Origin: Lingula anatina
Taxonomy: Eukaryota; Brachiopoda; Lingulata; Lingulida; Lingulidae
Direction: 5' to 3'
Assembly: GCF_001039355.2 (NCBI RefSeq)
Contig: NW_019775846.1
Location: forward strand, 721,562-785,561
Length of the DNA: 64,000 bases
A program made the translations under genes and the position numbers. Shown piece by piece: positions 52,301 to 63,296 of the stretch. A model generated the notes under the pieces. That model was given only the letters and a program-made list of their open reading frames with translations, did no database searches and was not told the origin of the DNA. Positions within the stretch are counted from its first letter, which is position 1. Each line of letters begins with the position of its first letter.

Positions 52301-55300
52301 GTCCCTCGTCACTTGTCTAATGTATAGTGAACCGCATCATGAAAATGATCCTAGGTGGGGGAAATAAATAGATGGAAATTATGACGTGTCATCCATTTGA
52401 ATCTTATGTTATGTTAGCAAAAATAGTACACAGCAAAATAAGATTTAAAAAGGAGGAAAACATCTTGTGTCGCACTTTGGGTAAATTGCAGTACATCCAG
52501 TAAAATGGATGTTTTAGCAGATAGCTCAAACAATCCATCTTAATACAAAGGCTTTTATTGCTGTATTTTAATCATTTTGACCAATATGATGTTTTTTGAA
52601 ATCAATTATTAACCTTGTTTGAATTGTTTGGCATATTACCATACCATATCAGCATATGGAGATATTGACTCCATGTGTCTAAAATGCAATAATATTGGTA
52701 CCATACTTAGTGTGTTATTTGTGAGATACCAATCCATCAATAATATTGGTACCATATACTTACGAGATACCAATGCATCAATAATATTGGTACCAATATT
52801 TGTGGTATATATGCATCAAATGTGTTGGATATCACTGTGTGCCATTGATATTGTACTATACATATTATATTAAATTAGTGATACAGTTGGATCATCATTA
52901 GATTTAATATTTTTGTAATTGACACAACTTCTGATATAGTATTATCTGCATGAATTGTATCACTCTTATTGTAAACCATATACATGACACATCATTTCTT
53001 CTGACGCCAGAATTAAAATATCTTGTTTTGACTAAATGCAATTTGCCGTGGCAGGCTGTGATGATTAGTATTAAATGGAGCAATGGTTTCGTATTTTTAA
53101 AGTTCGCATTTATCTCTCACTGCAGCACTTACATAGTTCTGCATTATTTCATCCTTTACATGCTAAATGTTAATCTCTTTTTCCTTGAAATACACTGTAC
53201 TGTCTGCTGATGTGTGTTGAACTTTTTCATGTAGTTTGAGGTCATACTGATTACGTTTATCTTCACTACTCTGGAAAAAATCTTATGATGAAAACCTATC
53301 AGCACATGGTCTCTTGATTATATGAATTAGGTGTAACTTATGTCCACAAAAAAGCGTCTCTTGTATTTCTGTCTTCTATTTATAGTTTCTGGTTGCCAGG
53401 ACAAACTAGGAAACAGTATGTATTTCAATGTGTGCAAAAACATTATCCTTGTCTGGATAGGCATTTTTTTATGGGTAAATTGGATGGGGAGATGATAACG
53501 ATGTTTTATTCTGGAATTTTTCATTTTCAGCACTATGTTTTTAAATAATTCACCCAGATCAAATATTTGATTGAAATTGATAGCATTTAAGCAAAAATAA
53601 CTGTTTGCAATGTCTGTTACTGAAGATAAATTACTTTTAAGCCAATGCAAAATTCTTTTGCTATTATTGCTTGATCCCAGCAATCCTTTTATATATGCTT
53701 TTGAGTGGGTCACATGATCAAGGACTTATCTCTTGAGAAAATTGGTTCCCAGAAATTAATCAAAAGGCATTAACCATTCTTCATCGAGTTTGATTTTCAC
53801 TAGCCAGCATTGATTAGATACACACTGGAGAATATACTGTTGGTCTTCTGCAACCCTCATGCTGTGAGCTTCAGACAAAAATGAGGTTCTTGCTCCAGAA
53901 CATGAAAAAGTTTAATCCAACTGGAGCCTGTGTGGAGATTATACGGGACTGCCAGCCAGTTGGAGCATCCATAGAAAAACATATTGTAGTAGGGAAACTT
54001 ATTGAGAAGTGCAGTGTGATGGTGATTATAAGACATGAAGAGAGCTGGTCCAGAAATTAGTGAGGTAAAATTGGCAGTGAGTTATACATGCTGAGAGAGC
54101 TGCCTAGCTAGTTTGTTTTTCACTGGGGAAAGCGTAATGAGTGCAGTGTGTGGGTAGGAACAGCAGATTTCCTGCAAGCTTTATATTGGAATGGAGTAAG
54201 TGGTAGCAGCATCCCTTTTAAAAGTCCTGTTTTGAGAGATATGGATATGGCCTAGCAATGATGTGGGTAAGAAAATTGTTTTAATAGGAGATTTAAGTGT
54301 TATGCAACTGACAGTGGCACTATTTCTGACTCCAGTCTGAAATGATAACTTTGTTGTTTTAGTAGGAAAAACGAGTTAATTTGATACTGAAACAACTGTG
54401 TGGAAGTACACTTAACTTGAAGGTTGTTTTTATTCTGTGACAATGATGGGTGTGTTGAAACGCACTCCAAGATGATGAGCATTACTGAGCTATTTAATAG
54501 CATATTTCATGTAAGCTTCCATTTATTTAGTCATCAGAAGCTGCAATAAAAAGAAAAGAATGATACCTTCTACAATTTTTCCCTCAGAACATTCCAAAAC
54601 AGTGAACATTACATTTCTAAAAATACAAACTTTTTAAAGACAGAAGAAATAGCAAAATTTCATATATTGAAATCTTTAAAAACTTGGATTTATTTGAAAC
54701 TCGATGTTTGTGCAAAATTTCTGTGGTAAAAATTTGGGGACAGACATATATGCAAAGCTTTCTGAATGGGTGGTTTCTCACGATATCATATGTTAACTTG
54801 CATGCTGCATTAGATCTCCTGATTTCCTGTTCTCTTGTGTGGGACATGTAACCTTCCATACCATGTTGGCTGTGGCATGTTGACTTAACTGTGGATTTCT
54901 TTAAAAAAAGTTTGAAAAAATGTGTTTCTATGAAGAATTTTGTAAGGGGAAGTGGGGGGGGGGGGGGACTGAAGACAGACTTGCATTGTTAAATTTGTCT
55001 AATGATGTATGCTGGACAAGGGATTGTCTTAATTAATAGATACAGCTTGCCAAGGTTATATCTATTAATTAAGACAATCCTGAAGTTCAATTTTCAGGGT
55101 TTTTCCTTACCTTAAATAAAGTATTATTAGGGACAGTTCACAAAGAATTTTGTCAATCTTGTTAAGCTGCACTAATTCCATGGAGACTATTGCTAAATGC
55201 AGTCAGATAAATAGACCAACACACCTGGCTTTGAGTGGAATATAGAAAAGCTGGTGAATATACTTGTAATTTGGAAACAAAAGGTGGCGTGTTAGTCTGT

Positions 55301-58300
55301 TAATCTCGTGGCATTCAGGGAGAGTCCCTATGGAGTTAGTGTGCAGTAGCATTGGCTAAATCTTAGAAGAACTATTATTTTGTATCCTTAGTGTTCATAA
55401 TTAAAAATAATCAATTTTTTGAAAAATATGTCAAAAATAATAAATGTCCTTGCAAAAAAAAAAAAAGCTTGATTCCTGCTGATTCCGAATAAGTGTGACA
55501 GGAACTTGAGCGGCTTACATTCTGGCATGCCTACTGAAGTTGATAAACGATAATTAATTACCCCTTAGAAGCTTCAGTAGACATGACAGACATCTAAGCT
55601 GTGTAAGTTGATTGCAATTTAGTGAGACTCCCCTTGGAGATAGATCGATCCAGTGTTAGTATGATAGGGTCTGGGAATAGTTCCTATTATTATTCTCACA
55701 GTTGACAGCTGAAATGTTGCCAGGGCCACATTATTTTTAAAGTTTTTTACAAGTTAGACCTGGACACAGAAAAAAAAAGATAATTGATAAATAATTGAAA
55801 TGCAATAAAATACTGTGGTTATAATATAATGCCTTCCAAATGTCACATTATGGTTTTTTAATGATCAATTCAAAACTGTGGATTTCATGGCATTAATTGC
55901 TTTTAACTAATCAGAGTCAGCCATCCATTACCAGTGTTTATGGATTTTCTTTGGAATCCATGTTGAATAATGGCTATACATAAAGATATCAGCCACAACA
56001 TTGTAAACTCATGGAAACATAACATGCCATGAATGATTTTTTAATCATTTCTACATTAAGTCCCACATATTGACTCTTCTGTTAAATTATCCTTGTGAAT
56101 GACTGGCATGTAAAACACATTAAGGCTTTTTGAATGCACTTGTCATTCAATGAAATTCTTTGAAAATCATACCTTTATGTCTTTGCCATGGTTTAGTGCT
56201 ATGAAAGTGCCATCTATTTACCAGTTTTGTAGAATTGATAAATGTGTGACTTTTACAACTTAATTGATTCTTGTATGTGATGTAGGGGGGATAATATACT
56301 TTATGCCACCTTGTACCTGATCACCCTGAGTCCTAAATTGTTTAGAAGTCGCCTAATTACCTGTACCATGACAGTTTTCGAACAGCTGAATATTGATAGA
56401 AAACCTGATCTCAGAAGACAACAGTTAGGGTCACATAAAGTACCTGTTGGTAAGACGTCACTGCTGGTTGTTTGACACTATTGGTGACCTTGAGAAATTG
56501 GAGAGGAATGTGAGTATGTATTTACACACGTACAAATAGGCGCACATGCACGCATGCATGCACTCTTGTTTGATAAACCCTACACTTCTATTTATTTTGC
56601 TGTTCAACATTATTTTAATCACACACCCAACAACAGTGGAGATTGTACCAGGAAGGTTCAATGGAGAACACAGTAGACCATTAGTAGAATCGTATAGTAG
56701 TGGCGTCACAATCACCTAATCACCTTCACACAAAATGTTTTAAAAATTCAGCAATTGTGAAGAGACCTGTCCTGTGTGTATGATATACCTTTGTGAAATT
56801 CCCATGCTTATTGTTTTCCCTTTTGTATTGGGGATGGTATTAGATTAATTAATTGAGGTGTCAGTCCCAGTGTGCCGGTTAACCTGGTACAGAAAAAAGA
56901 AATTCAATTGTTTAACAGCTTCCTATGAAATTGAATTATGCCACTGCAATTTGAGCTACAAACAATTACTCTGTTTTATGGCTGACAGACTGGAGTTTTG
57001 TAAAAACATTTAATGTTGCTTTTACTATAAATTTGATTTGTGGCTGAAATAATAAAAATGTGTTATGTTGGTTCTATTATGGTTTTATTTTAAGGCTAAA
57101 GCACTTGACTAGGATGTGGTTGGTTTGAATGTCCAAACATTCATACAGTTGCTCAGAAAAAAAATGTAAGAAAGGGCAATCTTAGTTTCAGAGTATCAAC
57201 ATAGGTTTGCCTGCATGTCTGCCAATTCCTATAAACCAAGTAGACTTTGTAAGATAAGGAAAATGAGTCACTGTCTGAAATACTCTGTAGAACTGTGGAA
57301 ATGTTTTAGAGAAAAGGGGGATTAACGTACCTTGAATTTTAAATTCTTTTTTCTTTTAACATCTCTTTAATCCTTATCTGCTTACAGAAGACAGATATGT
57401 AGAACCATTTTATGTCCATCTAGGACTTGTCTTGACAACTAGTGCATTTATGAGAGACAAAATAATGTTGCTGTTGCTTTAAAATTTAGAGTAATAAACC
57501 GCTTATAAGTTAAGATGCATGATAATGGTCTATATGCCAAAGGGGATATTGGTAAAATATCTGAAATAATGGTAATTTTTGTCCTGTCAACTTTTTACTG
57601 GACTGGAAGTAGTAAATAGAATTGGAGATTGTGTGACTGCATAAGATGGGATGGAGATCAAGAAGGTCCTAGTCTTGAAGGTAAGATATAATGTGCACTG
57701 AAACACTGGCTCTGTTTAACCTCTACTAAAGGTTTGTTTCCCTCCTGAGGACTAATAAGTGACATTTTAAAGAAAACAGTTCATTATACCACATTTGGTA
57801 TCACACTGAGCATTTAAGTGGTGTCTATAGACCTTTGGTGCAAATACCATAACCTGTATGTTTGAAAAGGCACTTTAGTTGGTATTGAAATTTTTTGATT
57901 ATATGATTTATATGTGGGCTCAGGGGCATTTGGAAAAATAAAGCATTCATTACTATCGATGCTGATGAGAGCTTCCCTAAAAGTTATGGATGTGAGTTTT
58001 ATTTCAGGCTAACAGAATTATTTGCCCCTCCCCTCCCCTCCCCACCCAACCCCATCCCACCCACACCTACACCCCTTCTTCATTTTGGGTGGTTAGAGAG
58101 AGATAACTTGTGTAAGCAGATGCATTATATCATTATTTCATATGATGGGCTTGTTTTGAATGGGAAAACACACTTGTTCGATGGTTATATACATTTCCCA
58201 TATTTAGGACCCTTAGGTGCCAGATATATAGGATGACGTTCAGTAACTAGTTCATCTAAAGGATGAATTAATTTAGAGTGTCAGACTGGAAATCAATAAA

Positions 58301-61300
58301 GAGATTAGTGGAATCGTTTTCAGAACACCCCATTTTTACTCGTGTTACATCAGTATCATGCAAAACATTTGAAACATGAGAACTGTTTGCAGAAGAAACA
58401 CTAGTGAACTGATGATGTGGCTTTGTTTTAAGTGTCTTCAAAACACAGGTGAATGTTCTCTCACCATGCTTTGTATAATTTACATCGTCTGCACGCAGTA
58501 TTTATTGAAACAGTTACAGGACTGTAGCAGTGAGAACAACTTGAAAGCTGGTGTAATCCTGATAAGTTTTATTGATGCGTTTGTAGTCGAGTTTACTGAT
58601 AGTAGATCCATTAATAGAAGGATAAAAGCAATACATCTTTCATTTGAAGTAATTGTTATTGCAGGTAATCTTATGATTTGATACTACTGGTTTCTGAGGT
58701 AAGACTCTGTTGAAAATTTAAAAAAATGTTTTTGTCTTTTTCATTGGGATTGAGGCAATTTGATGTTTGCATATATTGAAAGATCCTATCTGTAATATCA
58801 GGGATCCATTACATTCTTGGTTAGTTACTTGGAAATTTGAGACCTTTTTCTTCAGTTGAAATGTTTCTTTGCTTGCATGTACAGTAGGTAGCTCTTGTGA
58901 GCATATTACATTTATTCAAGAAGGGAAAGTTCTTCATTAAGTCTAAATATAACATTATTTCTGAAAAATGTGATGTGCTTTTCACCAAAAAAATATGTAG
59001 TTTTAAAATACATAAGGATTAAAATAAAATTTCTAACCAATTTATGGTAATAAATTATGGATGGAAATTCAGATAACTGTGCCAACAAGCAGGAAGGCAC
59101 CTCATCATTAATTTGTTCTTATTGATTTTAAATGAAACACAAATGACAGAGATGGGTTTACTTTTGTTAATTAGTTTTACATTAAGAAATAGATGTTTTT
59201 TCAGTAGCCACTTAGAAGATCAAAAGTCAATTTCTGAAGGCATTGTTTGTGTGGAATGAATTTGTCCCATAAATCATGACTGTGTTTGATGAAGAAATCT
59301 ATAAGTGCAGCTGTGTCTCCTTTCTGGAATAGCTATAATTCAGACTTCCACTACTGCCTCTGGATATGTGATAAATGACATAGTAAGGAGATGGAAAAAA
59401 GAAATACTGCCTTTATTTGGAGTGCCTAGACTGCATGAATTACAGCATCAGGCAATTCTTTTTTGGAAGTATATCGTCACTTCATTTATATTATTGCTGT
59501 TAGATTTTCATATCGACTGGTTTTAGATCTGGCAAGAAAAGATTTATTTATCCCAGAATGTCTTGAGTAACCTGTTCACTTAGAGATTGGGTAAAGGAAG
59601 GTGCTTTTTGGGAGGTAAGCTTAGGAAGTAGCTGATCTTTATCAGGAGGACTGAAAAGATTGTAAGCACAGAATTTTAGAGGTTAAAGAAGAATGTGTAC
59701 TGTTAGAAATGTTGGTTAGGTAAAATTTACCCAGCTTTTTGTTTCGTTCTTTACAATTGTGATAGAATTTGAGTAGGTTTTAGGACTGACATAGGTCAAT
59801 TACTGCTTTAACACTATACTGAGCCATTTTCATAGTCTAAGAGAGCATTCAGATAAATCCAGCGTTCTAGCTGGATCGATCCAACTCTGCAAGGATTCTT
59901 GCATCAGTGCAGTCAATATAATCAGCTTAATTGTCTGACACGCCTCCTTGACCAGCAAGGGGATAATGAACTATGGTTTGTGCTTGGCTCTCAGAAGCTC
60001 TTTCACTTGAGGAGGTGTGTCAGACAACTAAGCTGGTTTCACTGAATGCACTTAGGTTAGAATTCCAGGTTGGTCCAGCTAGTATGATGGGTTTATCTGA
60101 ATGCAGCTTTAGAGGAACAGATGATCTGCAGACTTAGACCGTATTCACATCGAGTTGAGCCAGGCTTTACAAATCCTGGGACTTAATATGGCGGACGTAC
60201 ATGAAAGAAAAACGGCCTAATCTTTTAATAGTCTCTCTGCCTCTCACACGCCTCCCCACGCGTCATCCCTGCGGGGGTACAGTCATTAAATCTCGGCTCC
60301 ATTGGGACGACACATGTGGAGGCGTGTGAGAGGTGGGGAGACTATTAAAAGATTAGGCGGTTTTTCTTTCATGTACGTCCGCCATATTTAGTCCTAGGAT
60401 TTGTAAAGCCTGGCTCAACTCGTTGTGAATGCGATCTTACTGATTCAATGACTAAATATGGCCGACCCAACTTCAAAAGCAATGCCGCTAATGCTCGATG
60501 GTCTCCCTGCCTCCACATGCCCCATTAAACGGATTAAATCTCGGCTCTGAGATTTAAATTGCTAGACCCCTGCAGTGATGGCACGTGTGGAGACTGGGAC
60601 ACCATCAGGGAATTAGCAGCATCACTTTTGAAGTGGGGTCGGCCATATTTAGTCAGCGGGTCACTTAGTCCGTGGATCATCTGTTCTGAATGTGCCCTTA
60701 GGCAAATTTCATATCATGCAGAAAAGTGTGAGAAATTGACAACTCGATAGCCCAGATATATGCTTGACCAGATAAACTGGTGAACTGGATAAATTTTAGT
60801 GGTACATTTGGGCTTGTCTTGGCCCCAAAATATATTTATATTTATCTTCTATCCCAGGGCTTGTGAAAAAGAATAACCCCTTCTCATTCTATGTAGATCA
60901 ACCCACCTCTGCGGGTACTCTTGCTGAATGCAATCAGATAAACATGTCTTTTGTTTCCAATGCACTCAAAAGTATCACCAGCTTTTCTGTATTTTACTCG
61001 ATGGTAGGAGGAGATATGTTAAACTGTTATTATGACTGCATTCAACCATATGCCCAGTGGAATTGTAGATTTATAGTTTTATTGGGAATGAACTATAGTT
61101 TTATTGGGAATGAACCCTTATATAATGTCCTTTATACTCAACAAAATAGCTGGCAAAACATAATTAAGTGAAGAATAAGCTCTCAAGTCTGCAGAAGGGT
61201 GGAATCTTGGAAGCTTAGGTCTTATTTCCTGGAAATCAGTTATCAAAATCTCTAGCTAGATTGGATTGTTCAGTGGAAGTGCATATTTCAGAGTAAGATT

Positions 61301-63296
61301 TCCAAGAATGTTAAAGAATTAAGGATTGGTAGTTTTTGTCTAGGGAGTCTGTCACCTAGGCAATCTGTGTGCTTTTTTTACAACATTCTCTTGTACGAGT
61401 AACCTACTGCTGAGCTAGTGAACACCTGATTCTTACATGTGACTGATGTTATGAAGGGAATGCCACAGAGTAGTGTATGTGAACATGTCTTTAGTCATTC
61501 ATGCAAATTTTTTGAAAAAGAAGAGTTTGGACAATGTAAAATTCGAATAATGAAGAAATGAACTGTAGAATAATACATTAACATTACTGGTAGCAAATAT
61601 TCCTTTGTCGAGTATATATATGTTGAGAATATAGTAAATATATATGAATGCATTATAAGGAGTTTTCCATTAATTTGAAAATGTGCCTAGAAAGGGTTGC
61701 CATTAACCGAAATGTTGTCCTTTGTCAGCTGTTCTTATGATGTCATTAGTGGTATATATTAGTCTCAAAGAGGTGATTGAAACACAGATGGGTTTGTCAG
61801 CATGGAACTGTTGTGAGTCAGCTGCTCCATGTTTTCTTTCTTGTTTCCTCATGCTCTTTACTCTCCGCCTCTGTCTGTGAAAGACGCATAAAGTGTTACC
61901 TGCACATGGTCCTTTGGGCTGAGCTTGTCATCTAGACACATGCGAGGGTGTGAATGCAGCTGCTGTTGTTCCAGTCCAAAACACCCTTATTGTCTCTCAT
62001 CTCTGCTCTTACTTACTTATGCCATCCATTATTCACGTAGCTGCAAAAGAAAGTGGCGATCTCTAAGAATTGATTGAAGATGTAATCTTCAAATTCAGTG
62101 GCTCTTTTAAAGATTTATGAGCAACTTTTGACATATTTGAGACAGAATATTATCCGATTTCTCCAGGAATTGACAACTAACTCAACAGCTGAGTTTATTT
62201 ATTGATTTGGGAATAGTAGATATTGTGAGAACTTTAAAAGAAACTGAGCATTATTATAAAGACTGCAAATAGGACTGAAAAACAAGTAAAATTCATTAAG
62301 CATGTTTCTAGAGGCTAGACGTGGTATTTGGTGGCAGCGTCTAAAAAGACTGTATTTCTGATTATGGTAATTGGAGTAACAAGGTTGTCAATTAAGTCAA
62401 CATTTGCATTGGCTCGTAGCTCATTTGCCGTAAGAGGTAAGAACACGTGCAGCTAGGTGAGACACCTGGTGTTAATTTTGCTGAACATGAAAAATGGAAA
62501 GCAGCAATCTTTATTTTGAGCATAGTTGCAAAGAAAAAAGGGGTCAGGAGCAATAAAGACAATTTTGACGGCATAGGGTCTTTTTCAGCAGGTATTGCAA
62601 AAACAAGCAGTTAGCTATATTTATGGTCATAAGTTTTTTATTCATTTGTATGCTCTTGCAATAGTTTTTGAGAAAATACCTTTTGAACACTTTTTTTCAT
62701 GCATAGATATTATTTTACAAGATACAATCCTGCAAATCTAATGGATTTGTACAAAAGCAGTTTAAAAATATGGCCAAATGCACTTACTTTGCAGTAATCT
62801 TCTACACTAGATTACTTCAAGTGATCTTATCATGATAAAAGATATTGAAGGAAGTGAAGAACGAGGAACTGAATAAGTTACCAGCAAACAAATGCTGAAG
62901 TTTTAATTAGAACTGATAATTTCTATGTTGATTAAATGCTTGATTTGTGCTTTTCTGTCTCCTTATGTGTGCTAGTTTATCAAGACTGTAAATGAAACCA
63001 AGACTTCATCAATTGATTTTTTATGAGCTTGAGGTAAGGTTATTATCCAGTCTAGTCAGTATTTCCATCCATTTTCTTCTACTTGGTGCTACTGCTCAAA
63101 AAGACATTTAATGATACATTTTGCAGGAGCTGGAGGTAGGAAAAGTCCAGTAAGGAGACATTACTCTGCAGCAGATATGTTGGTTACAATGGAGACAGAT
63201 ATAGAATCACAGCTCTTGGAGGTGCGGCGGCGGCCAAGGTCTGAAGGATGCTGTTATGTTGGCAAATTCAGTCCAAAGCGTCTCTCAAGTTTTGGA
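30135..63296 (+). CDS. CDK14/CDK15-like (PFTAIRE) kinase, N-terminal exons only
   Basis: Five exon types join in frame: 30135-30180, 34172-34240 (or 40711-40779), 39373-39413 (or 45933-45973), 49643-49784 and 63127-63296, giving 156 residues. The early part, RLKKLKRRISASFGRLAISK, resembles the CDK14 start (KMKKLRRTLSESFSRIALKK). The last exon ends KFSPKRLSSFG, where CDK14 has a similar Ser/Pro-rich stretch ending FG just before its kinase domain. CDK14 also has about 135 residues before the kinase domain, so the length fits. CDK14/15 bind cyclin Y at the plasma membrane and prime the Wnt co-receptor LRP6. The ATG is the first after an upstream in-frame stop. CDK16-18 are the main alternative. 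The kinase domain lies beyond the window, so the call rests on the N-terminus only. Confidence 0.6.
32309..32374. repeat. C-run followed by (CA)n microsatellite
   Basis: About ten C residues lead into about 26 CA units. Confidence 0.9.
33839..33869. repeat. Poly-T tract
   Basis: About 30 T residues, 40 bases left of the duplicated 6.4 kb block. It may be the tail of a minus-strand retrotransposed sequence or simple repeat expansion. Confidence 0.8.
34172..34240 (+). CDS. CDK14-like exon A, copy 1
   Basis: It is 69 bases, phase 1 in and 1 out, encoding VRDKPASRLKKLKRRISASF and GRL. The acceptor is ttattttcag and the donor gtaagg. The exon is identical in sequence to copy 2 at 40711. The basic KKLKRR-S motif is the family hallmark of PFTAIRE/PCTAIRE N-termini. 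Confidence 0.75.
34457..34630. mobile_element. Fold-back element with 15-bp perfect TIRs, copy 1
   Basis: TIRs are caggcctgtagccag and ctggctacaggcctg, flanked by TTGTT on both sides (34452-34456 and 34631-34635), a possible 5-bp target duplication. The same insertion is in the second large copy at 40996-41165, so it predates their separation. Confidence 0.75.
34711..34760. repeat. (CA)n microsatellite, copy 1
   Basis: About 24 CA units. The equivalent tract in copy 2 (41243-41306) is longer and interrupted by a T. Confidence 0.95.
39373..39413 (+). CDS. CDK14-like exon B, copy 1
   Basis: It is 41 bases, phase 1 in and 0 out, encoding AISKEDILENDSEQ. The acceptor is catttcag and the donor gtaagc, with the consensus G at +5. 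Confidence 0.7.
39655..39960. mobile_element. Fold-back family A copy, with CA repeat inside
   Basis: The left arm starts gactgggttcccatgcctag and contains gatcgatcc and ggggagtctcactaaattgc, wording shared with 50131-50376 and 55480-55685. The right end (cagtctgggtac) is a degenerate inverse. A CA repeat at 39769-39800 lies in the middle. The duplicate is at 46226-46545. Confidence 0.5.
40711..40779 (+). CDS. CDK14-like exon A, copy 2
   Basis: The 69-base exon is identical to copy 1. The acceptor tract is preceded by an extra aaatgtatg-like stretch. Splice sites are intact (ttattttcag, gtaagg). Confidence 0.7.
40996..41165. mobile_element. Fold-back element with 15-bp TIRs, copy 2
   Basis: Same element as at 34457-34630 with one change in the left TIR (caggcccgtagccag) and a shorter A-run inside. 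Confidence 0.7.
41243..41306. repeat. (CA)n microsatellite, copy 2
   Basis: About 31 CA units with one TA interruption near 41290, longer than its counterpart in copy 1. Confidence 0.95.
45933..45973 (+). CDS. CDK14-like exon B, copy 2
   Basis: Coding sequence is identical to copy 1 (AISKEDILENDSEQ), but the donor reads gtaacc instead of gtaagc. It lacks the consensus G at +5, so splicing may be weaker. Confidence 0.65.
46226..46545. mobile_element. Fold-back family A copy (duplicate of 39655-39960)
   Basis: Counterpart inside copy 2 of the large block, with a CA repeat at 46339-46378. Confidence 0.5.
47120..47180. repeat. G-rich tract
   Basis: Several long G runs are separated by short spacers on the plus strand, so the RNA and DNA could form a G-quadruplex. 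The Gly-rich open frame across it is an artefact. Confidence 0.75.
48100..49345. repeat. Degenerate tandem array, about 220-270 bp period
   Basis: A core like acttcaactgttttaaggt then aaaatatagaa recurs near 48211, 48478, 48705, 48930, 49220 and 49300. Between cores a second motif recurs in fixed order: a catattatg-like segment, then gctttccacattga-like sequence. Order and spacing support an old tandem array of about five units. Confidence 0.55.
49643..49784 (+). CDS. CDK14-like gene exon C
   Basis: It is 142 bases, phase 0 in and 1 out, encoding GRKNGNGRLDNRNRYSAIEL then STNNGVHDPPIIPGVHDVSL and YEQYDAMG. The acceptor tttttttcag and donor gtaagc are strong. Its phase matches exon B of either copy. 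Composition suggests a disordered linker. Confidence 0.75.
50131..50376. mobile_element. Fold-back family A, clear full-length copy
   Basis: The left arm (ggtctatatagattgaccca, then ggggactcttgctaagtgca and atcagcttaa) matches the reverse complement of the right arm (ggtctatttggaccggccct, ggggattcttgctgagtaca, atcagcttaa). Total length is about 245 bp. No coding capacity. Confidence 0.75.
51641..51748. mobile_element. Diverged CAGGCCTG-type fold-back fragment
   Basis: The sequence ggtccgctctggattaaaat and ctaggtacacaaaggtttc is the reverse-oriented counterpart of the interior of 34457-34630, ending ctggctacaggct. The left TIR is missing or eroded. Confidence 0.55.
52687..52800. repeat. Short imperfect tandem repeat, three units
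   Basis: caataatattggtacc starts at 52687, 52738 and 52779, with gagataccaat-catcaat between copies. Confidence 0.75.
55021..55080. repeat. Perfect 22-bp inverted repeat with 16-base loop
   Basis: Arm 55021-55042 (begins ggattgtcttaattaa) is the exact reverse complement of 55059-55080, with loop cagcttgccaaggtta. It would fold as a fully paired hairpin in RNA. Confidence 0.85.
55144..55347. mobile_element. Fold-back family A copy
   Basis: Left arm cactaattccatggagacta, ttgctaaatgcagtcagata and agaccaacacacc mirrors the right arm gcgtgttagtctgttaatct through ggagttagtgtgcag. Confidence 0.65.
55480..55685. mobile_element. Fold-back family A copy, right arm best preserved
   Basis: The right arm (agtgagactccccttggaga, gatcgatccagtgttagta, tagggtctggga) is the reverse complement of the 39655 left arm. 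An inner fold-back (catgcctactgaag and cttcagtagacatg) marks the centre. Confidence 0.6.
59843..60110. mobile_element. Fold-back family A copy abutting nested MITEs
   Basis: Both arms, about 110 bp each, start gcattcagataaa and include the gctggatcgatccaac or gctggaccaacctgg segment, cagcttaattgtctgacac and a gcctcc end. The total is about 268 bp. Confidence 0.75.
60111..60700. mobile_element. Older MITE interrupted by a younger one
   Basis: The right end (60656-60700) reverse-complements to a sequence containing gaacagatgatc. The same string lies at 60115-60126, left of the younger element. Removing 60137-60439 restores a left arm that aligns without gaps to the right arm into tgactaaatatggccgaccc (60449 onward, mirrored at 60636-60655). 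Uninterrupted length is about 285 bp. Confidence 0.75.
60137..60436. mobile_element. 300-bp MITE with ~120-bp inverted repeats and TTA target duplication
   Basis: Ends are gaccgtattcac and gtgaatgcgatc. The arms remain over 85% alike for about 120 bases (for example gttgagccaggctttacaaa and tggcggacgtacatgaaag). TTA flanks both sides (60134-60136, 60437-60439). A 3-bp TWA target duplication is typical of PIF/Harbinger elements. No transposase is present. Confidence 0.85.
60868..61115. mobile_element. Decayed fold-back family A copy with 22-bp tandem duplication
   Basis: The left arm gtagatcaacccacctctgc, gggtactcttgctgaatgca and atcagataaaca is family-like, while the right arm is weak. At 61072-61115 a 22-base unit (begins tatagttttattggg) is repeated exactly twice. 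Confidence 0.5.
63127..63296 (+). CDS. CDK14-like gene exon D (before kinase domain)
   Basis: It is 170 bases, phase 1 in and 0 out, encoding GAGGRKSPVRRHYSAADMLV, TMETDIESQLLEVRRRPRSE and GCCYVGKFSPKRLSSFG. The acceptor is ttttgcag and the donor gtgagt. RRHYS resembles the KVRRHSS segment of CDK14. A vertebrate CDK14 kinase domain begins a few residues after the corresponding FG. Confidence 0.75.

Larger units (their letters stand above)
49785..63126 (+). other. 13.3 kb intron of CDK14-like gene
   Basis: It holds fold-back family A copies (50131-50376, 55144-55347, 55480-55685, 59843-60110, 60868-61060), a nested MITE pair (60111-60700), a perfect hairpin (55021-55080), a short tandem repeat (52687-52800) and a diverged copy of the CAGGCCTG element (51641-51748). 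No further exon is recognised. Confidence 0.6.

Noticed and set aside
53327-53713. 128-codon minus-strand frame in the large intron
   Set aside because: The composition is that of AT-rich chance sequence, and no family or splice signals are recognised.
58376-58681. 101-codon plus-strand frame in the large intron
   Set aside because: No homology is recognised and no matching splice sites join it in phase between exons C and D.
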